NCBI GenBank assembly: GCA_023256295.1
Contig: JAGDXH010000035.1
Span: 3,683 to 9,190 of the forward strand
Reading direction: 5' to 3'
DNA: 5,508 nucleotides
From: Thermoproteati archaeon
GTDB lineage: Archaea; Thermoproteota; Thermoprotei_A; Marsarchaeales; UBA168
Part shown: in pieces, positions 4,026 to 5,508 of the stretch
Layout of the letters: every line of letters starts with the position of its first letter
How positions within the stretch are numbered: position 1 is the first letter of the stretch
Program-made: the position numbers and the translations under genes
Notes under the pieces: generated by a model
What the model saw: the letters and a program-made list of their open reading frames with translations, nothing else
The model's database searches: none
What the model was told of the DNA's origin: nothing

Positions 4026-5508
4026 ATGACAGACCGCGTCGGAATCGCAAAGTACCTGTCTGAGTTCTTCTCTCCGGCATATGACCTTGGAGAGGACGGG
4101 ATTCCCCAGTTCAAGATGCTCATAGGCGGCCGCTGGGTGACGTCTCAGGCCGGCACCGAACCCGTGGACTCGCCTGCAGACGGATCTTTGGTCGCAAGAG
4201 TGCAGACTGGCACGCTTGAGAACGTAGAGCAGGCCATGCAGGCAGTCTCTACTTTTGGAAAGAAGATAAGAGACATCCCTGCCATTGATCGCATCAACAT
4301 ATTCCAGCAAGCTCGCGACCTGCTGAAACAACACAAGGATGAAGTCGTGAAGACCCTCGTCCTTGAGGGAGGAAAAACGCTCAGATCAGCCGGTGGCGAA
4401 GTTGAAGCCACGGCCCAGCGTCTATCTCTTACGATGGAGGAAGCCAGGAAGATCTACGGGGATTACATACCTGGCGACTGGTCAGAAGACACGGTGGGAA
4501 AGATCGGGTTGGCGATAAGAGAGCCCGAAGGAGTGGTAGCCGCCATCTCTCCCTTCAACTATCCACTCTACATAGCCGCAGCCAAGATCATACCTGCCTT
4601 GCTTTCAGGGAACAGCGTGGTAGCCAAGCCCGCAAGCGACACGCCCGTCTCTCTTCTGCTCTTCGCCAGAATCCTTCAGGAAGCAGGTATCCCTGAAGGC
4701 TCGCTCAACGTGATCACCGGACCAGGAGGAAAACTGGGGGATGCAATCGTGTCTGACGAGAGAGTAAACATGGTGACCTTCACAGGGAGCACCGAAGTTG
4801 GCATTCACGTCAACTCGGTGATGGGGCTCAAGAAAAGGCACCTGGAGCTTGGAGGAAAAGGAATCGCAATAGTGCTCAGGGACGCCGACGTCCAGTTGGC
4901 AGCAAGGAAGGTCGTGGAAGGGAACCTGAGCAACGCTGGTCAGAGATGCGACGCCGTGGCCACGGTCTTGGTGGAGGAAAGCGTTGCTGATCAGTTGCTC
5001 CAAAAAGTCGTGGAAGAAGCCAAGAAGTGGCGGGTTGGAGACCCAATGGACCCTGCGACAGACATGGGCCCACTGATAAACGAGTCAGCCGCAAAGAGGG
5101 TTGAGACTCTGGTTCAAGATGCCGTGTCTAAAGGAGCAAAACTCCTCCTTGGAGGAAAACGCAGCGGGTGCTTCTTTGAGCCAACCGTGTTGACCGATGT
5201 ACCGCTGGATTCAAGGATATTCAACGAGGAGACCTTTGGCCCAGTCCTTGTGGTCAACAGAGTCAAGAACCTAGACGAGGCTCTAGAAATCGCAAAGAGA
5301 CCCAAGTACGGCCTGGATTCCTGCGTTTTCAGCAACAACTTCTACAACATGTGGCGCGTGGCCAAGAGCCTTGACGTGGGAGAGGTAACCATTAACGACA
5401 ACCCAAAGCATGGCGTCGGTTACTTCCCCTTCGGAGGCAAAAAGCTCTCGGGACTAGGAAGGGAGGGCATAGGCTACAGCATAGATGAAATGACCCATCT
5501 AAAGACCA
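4026..5508 (+). CDS. gapN: Non-phosphorylating glyceraldehyde-3-phosphate dehydrogenase, GAPN (partial, C-terminus off the right edge)
   Basis: The frame is open for 494 codons to the window end. It belongs to the aldehyde dehydrogenase superfamily and oxidises glyceraldehyde 3-phosphate to 3-phosphoglycerate with NAD(P)+ in the cytoplasm, bypassing 1,3-bisphosphoglycerate. Visible sites are SPFNYPL with N178, VVAKPASDTP with cofactor-binding K201, FTGSTEVG at 252-259, LELGGK with general base E274, and AGQRCDA with catalytic C308. The 34-residue E-to-C spacing is normal for the family. From memory, GDYIPGDW, AGQRCDA, INDNPKHGVGYFPFGGKK and GREGIGYS match blocks in Thermoproteus tenax GAPN, which has about 501 residues. 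So only about ten or fewer residues are likely missing. The ATG at 4026 is the only good start and has no Shine-Dalgarno. The gene diverges from the pfp side. Another aldehyde substrate is possible but less likely given the specific blocks. Confidence 0.92.
   Translation, partial: MTDRVGIAKYLSEFFSPAYDLGEDGIPQFKMLIGGRWVTSQAGTEPVDSPADGSLVARVQTGTLENVEQAMQAVSTFGKKIRDIPAIDRINIFQQARDLLKQHKDEVVKTLVLEGGKTLRSAGGEVEATAQRLSLTMEEARKIYGDYIPGDWSEDTVGKIGLAIREPEGVVAAISPFNYPLYIAAAKIIPALLSGNSVVAKPASDTPVSLLLFARILQEAGIPEGSLNVITGPGGKLGDAIVSDERVNMVTFTGSTEVGIHVNSVMGLKKRHLELGGKGIAIVLRDADVQLAARKVVEGNLSNAGQRCDAVATVLVEESVADQLLQKVVEEAKKWRVGDPMDPATDMGPLINESAAKRVETLVQDAVSKGAKLLLGGKRSGCFFEPTVLTDVPLDSRIFNEETFGPVLVVNRVKNLDEALEIAKRPKYGLDSCVFSNNFYNMWRVAKSLDVGEVTINDNPKHGVGYFPFGGKKLSGLGREGIGYSIDEMTHLKT

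Noticed and set aside
4020..5338. Minus-strand frames opposite gapN
   Set aside because: GAPN is unambiguous over the whole segment, so these are shadows.

Overview
The window looks like a chromosomal segment from an archaeon, probably of the Thermoproteota or a related lineage. Four things point that way. The aldehyde dehydrogenase at the right end closely resembles my memory of Thermoproteus tenax non-phosphorylating glyceraldehyde-3-phosphate dehydrogenase (GAPN). The phosphofructokinase carries the pyrophosphate-type signature. The main genes have archaeal TATA-like boxes about 25 bp ahead of start codons that lack a Shine-Dalgarno (leaderless style). TTG starts are used. I cannot name a genus.

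Layout, left to right. Positions 1-1334 (minus) hold nearly all of a TldD metalloprotease gene, cut by the left edge only at its C-terminus. Positions 1358-2011 (minus) encode a HAD-family phosphatase of the phosphoserine-phosphatase type. It overlaps by 4 bp (TTGA) the preceding gene at 2008-3036 (minus), a PPi-type 6-phosphofructokinase. These three genes run in one direction, pfp -> HAD phosphatase -> tldD. Positions 3037-3349 contain no convincing large gene. They hold the leaderless promoter of pfp, a Lys/Glu-rich 17-codon ORF, two hairpin/T-rich elements, and an open extension of the upstream frame. Positions 3350-3995 (minus) hold an unrecognised helical 165-aa ORF with a cysteine cluster, preceded by a possible 44-aa membrane peptide. 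Positions 4026-5508 (plus) encode GAPN, lacking only its last residues at the right edge.

Together, PPi-PFK and GAPN are two hallmark enzymes of the modified Embden-Meyerhof pathway described in Thermoproteus. PPi-PFK phosphorylates fructose 6-phosphate reversibly with pyrophosphate. GAPN oxidises glyceraldehyde 3-phosphate directly to 3-phosphoglycerate without making ATP. Finding them about 1 kb apart and divergently oriented, with a phosphatase coupled to the kinase, suggests a sugar-phosphate locus. TldD is probably an unrelated neighbour with its own promoter; its usual partner TldE/PmbA may lie just beyond the left edge.

The least understood part is 3100-4025: one orphan protein, several micro-ORFs, and an apparently overlapping divergent promoter with a 15-bp perfect inverted repeat next to gapN.
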